This document shows positions 61,960-64,000 of a stretch of 64,000 nucleotides of DNA, piece after piece. Numbering within the stretch: the stretch's first letter is position 1; the number at the start of each line of letters is the position of its first letter. The notes beneath the pieces were generated by a model. It was not told where the DNA came from, made no database searches, and worked only from the letters and a program-made list of their open reading frames with translations. Made by a program: the position numbers and the translations under genes. The stretch is taken from the NCBI GenBank assembly GCA_018806985.1, contig JADANN010000240.1, forward strand, positions 124,001-188,000, in the 5' to 3' direction. The stretch is from Angiostrongylus vasorum (Eukaryota; Nematoda; Chromadorea; Rhabditida; Metastrongylidae).

Positions 61960-62014
61960 CTGTCAATAAAGAAAGCACCACTCCGAATATTCGGTCCATT
62001 TCATATACGGAAGC

Positions 62015-62168
62015 CGTGGCAGACCTTAGTCAGGTCAGGCCGACCTCGGGATCCAAGGGAACCACAATGGCTCAACCGGCAGGTCTCCAAAAGAAAGAGG
62101 AAAATGGAGATTGTGCTGGCGACCACACAACTAGTGAAGACAAGCTATCCAATCCAACTATCCAAGTA
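62015..62168 (+). repeat. Family D 3' fragment
   Basis: CCGACCTCGGGATCCAAGGG, CACAATGGCTCAACCGGCAG, ATGGAGATTGTGCTGG, AGTGAAGACAAGCTATCC. Confidence 0.7.
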
Positions 62169-63628
62169 TACGGAATCTTAGGATTAACAATAAAGTTTTT
62201 GCCTCATAGTTGAACTAAAATTTGACCAGGGTCGAGATCTTATTTAATTTCCGCATATGATTTGTCGAAACTCACTTTTTGGATTCAGAAGCGGAAAAAG
62301 GCTATTGATTGGCAAAAGGGATTCGAACGAAAACGTTTCCTCAACGTCAACGTGAAACTTTAAGCAAAAGATTTTGATAACCATTGACGAAGCAGCTGCA
62401 TTATATACTCATAGCGAAAGAGAAAGTGTAATGATTGGTTAATATTTCATAGTGTGAGGATTGAATGTCAGCTTTTTGTTGAAAATATTTACTGAAGATA
62501 ACAGAGGGTTCTTTGTGGAAGTCGTACGAGAGGGAGAATTTCATTCTTCAATATGACCAAACAGCTTTGAAAGGAGTTTGACACTCCGAAGCGGAAAATG
62601 AGCCCAGGAACAGGAAGCCTATTCTCAAGCCCAGAAATCATTCCCTTGCTGAAAAAAATCTACACATAAGGTGAGAAACCTCTGCTCAACGACTAACTCT
62701 CCGCCTCTTGCAATAATTGCTTGGGAACGCATAAGAATGGCTATCTGTAGACTGTAGCAAGGAATTACTTCCACCGATGAACATAGAGTTTAGTTCTATC
62801 TCTTGCCACAGGCGAACTCAAATCTCCCATCCATCAGGGAGTTGGAAAAAATAGCCTCAGACTTGTATGGCACGATAAGAAACAATGACTTGATATATCG
62901 GTCGGCTTCTACAAGTCATTATGCAGGCCAAATATGTCTTCAATCGTCATCACGATGCTACGAATGGATAGCATCTTTAAAAAAGTTGATCAACTCCGAA
63001 CGATTTGCTGTTTATGGATGACGATCTAATGGCGAAACTCTTTCTCCTAACCTATTGGGCAATCGATCGGGTACAGCGGACACAAGGGCGTAATTATGAG
63101 GAATATCCATTAAAGATTGCGAATCTAGTAAAGGAGCTAGGGAATGACTAGATAAGGTTTCTCCAGTTCATCCTGAGAAACTCAAAGTCGAGAAGAAAAA
63201 ACGAAGAAAGAAAATGAACCGATAAGATCCTACTAGTGATCGATTGAAAACTACTACTCGAACTATGGTAGCGAAGGATTAAAGAAATGTAAAGTTTAAC
63301 TATGTTTGCTATCACTATTTTATTGCCTAGAAACAAGAAGAAACCTGCCGAAACGCCACCTCCTCAAGGTCAGACATCTAGCGAGGGATCATTCTACCTT
63401 ATGAAACGGCGGAATTCTACTGCATAAACACAGAATTAAGGTTAGAGATTCAAATTATATGCCTAAAAGGATACGAACAATGGTTAATTCTGCAAAAAAT
63501 ACAAGAACACTTACGATAGGAAAAGTGGTGTTTCGGAAACTACGACTACCCCCCACAATGTCACATATGATTTCCATGGCATTGGAGCTACAAAAAATGG
63601 GAATACTGTAATTCTGTAGGTAATACAG
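62169..63628. other. A-rich DNA, no gene seen apart from an old SINE-A
   Basis: Non-coding by eye on both strands outside 62812-63008. Confidence 0.4.
62812..63008 (+). repeat. SINE-A 3' part, old
   Basis: Core (TCCCATCCATCAGGGAGTTG) and distal landmarks (CTTGATATATCGGTCGG, AAGTCATTATGCAGGCC, TTGATCAACTCCGA) remain; no head. Confidence 0.6.
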
Positions 63629-63827
63629 TAAGTGCTCGAAATGACATTTGCGCTGGCTGCCGGCCAAAATTGTCGACGGTCAGCGGCGAAGATTTCCCGA
63701 CGAGCGGCGCAATCGATGTCGCAGACGCCGTACGCGATATCGCGCGGCGTCCCATTGATATCGCGGAGCTGTCGCGAATGAAGGCGAATTTCCCGTCGCC
63801 GGGTCATTTTCTTCGGATACTTGTCAG
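63629..63827 (+). CDS. Possible GC-rich internal exon near the window edge
   Basis: A block strikingly richer in G+C than its neighbours is open between an AATACAG acceptor and a CAG/GTTAAT donor. The reading contains CAGCRPK, GEDFPTSG, AIDVADAVRDIARRP and MKANFPSPGHF, with mostly G or C at third codon positions. The opposite strand is also open (63511-63807) but lacks good splice sites, so + is preferred. No family recognised; the gene would continue past the window. Confidence 0.35.
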
Positions 63828-64000
63828 GTTAATCCTTTTCTGTGGATGTTTGTGGACGTTTCTCAAACATTTCTATTGAATTATGACCTTCTTTAAACTG
63901 CTGCCTTCACTATTCCCAATTTTTTTATACTCCTCTACAAATGAATTTCTTCTCATGAAAACTGTTTCTGTTACATCTATGTTTTTCGGTATTCGACGTA

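Overview
This window looks like nuclear DNA of a parasitic nematode, most likely a strongylid (hookworm-like) worm. The reasons are small host exons joined by TTTCAG-type 3' splice sites, a RAB-7 protein of worm type, a GILT-family protein with the CPDT active site, and heavy loads of RTE-type LINEs, Penelope-like elements carrying GIY-YIG nucleases, and tRNA-derived SINEs. The species is inferred, not proven. There are no bacterial operons, CRISPR arrays or rRNA genes.

Two host genes could be rebuilt exon by exon. rab-7 lies on the + strand at 27993-34318 (6 exons, 207 aa, ends in the prenylation motif CNC). A gamma-interferon-inducible lysosomal thiol reductase (GILT) gene lies on the - strand at 41036-47698 (5 exons, 274 aa), with one apparent single-base frameshift in exon 3. 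A second, decayed GILT-like 5' end lies on the - strand at 2464-2823 and shares one intron position and phase with the first. RAB-7 drives traffic to late endosomes and lysosomes and GILT-family proteins act in lysosomes, but nothing here shows the two genes are co-regulated. Weaker single-exon or few-exon gene pieces are at 14519 (+, membrane protein), 55307-55465 (-, type II membrane anchor), 58182-61959 (-, Cys-rich and Gly-rich exons) and 63629-63827 (+).

The rest is mostly repeats. I see four families. SINE-A (about 20 copies) begins with a tRNA-like Pol III promoter and ends in a TTTATCC tail. SINE-B also begins with a tRNA-like head, shares a central core with SINE-A, and has a different tail. 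Family C has an internal tRNA-like block. Family D is a repeat of about 390 bp. The tails of SINE-B and family D match the 3' end of the RTE-type LINE at 50735-52950 (C-terminal codons plus 3' UTR), which suggests a SINE/LINE partnership. Several SINE copies have clean 13-15 bp target-site duplications. Five LINE pieces, three Penelope-like pieces, four large microsatellites and one large inverted duplication (40126-40863) with nested palindromes complete the picture.

Layout: 0-14 kb is repeats plus the GILT-like fragment. 14.5-27 kb is T-rich non-coding DNA with a possible first exon at its start. 28-34.4 kb is rab-7. 35-41 kb is decayed LINE and SINEs, then the foldback structure. 41-47.7 kb is the GILT gene, its introns filled with SINEs and a Penelope piece. 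48-54 kb is LINEs. 55-64 kb is A-rich DNA with short - strand exons and old repeats.
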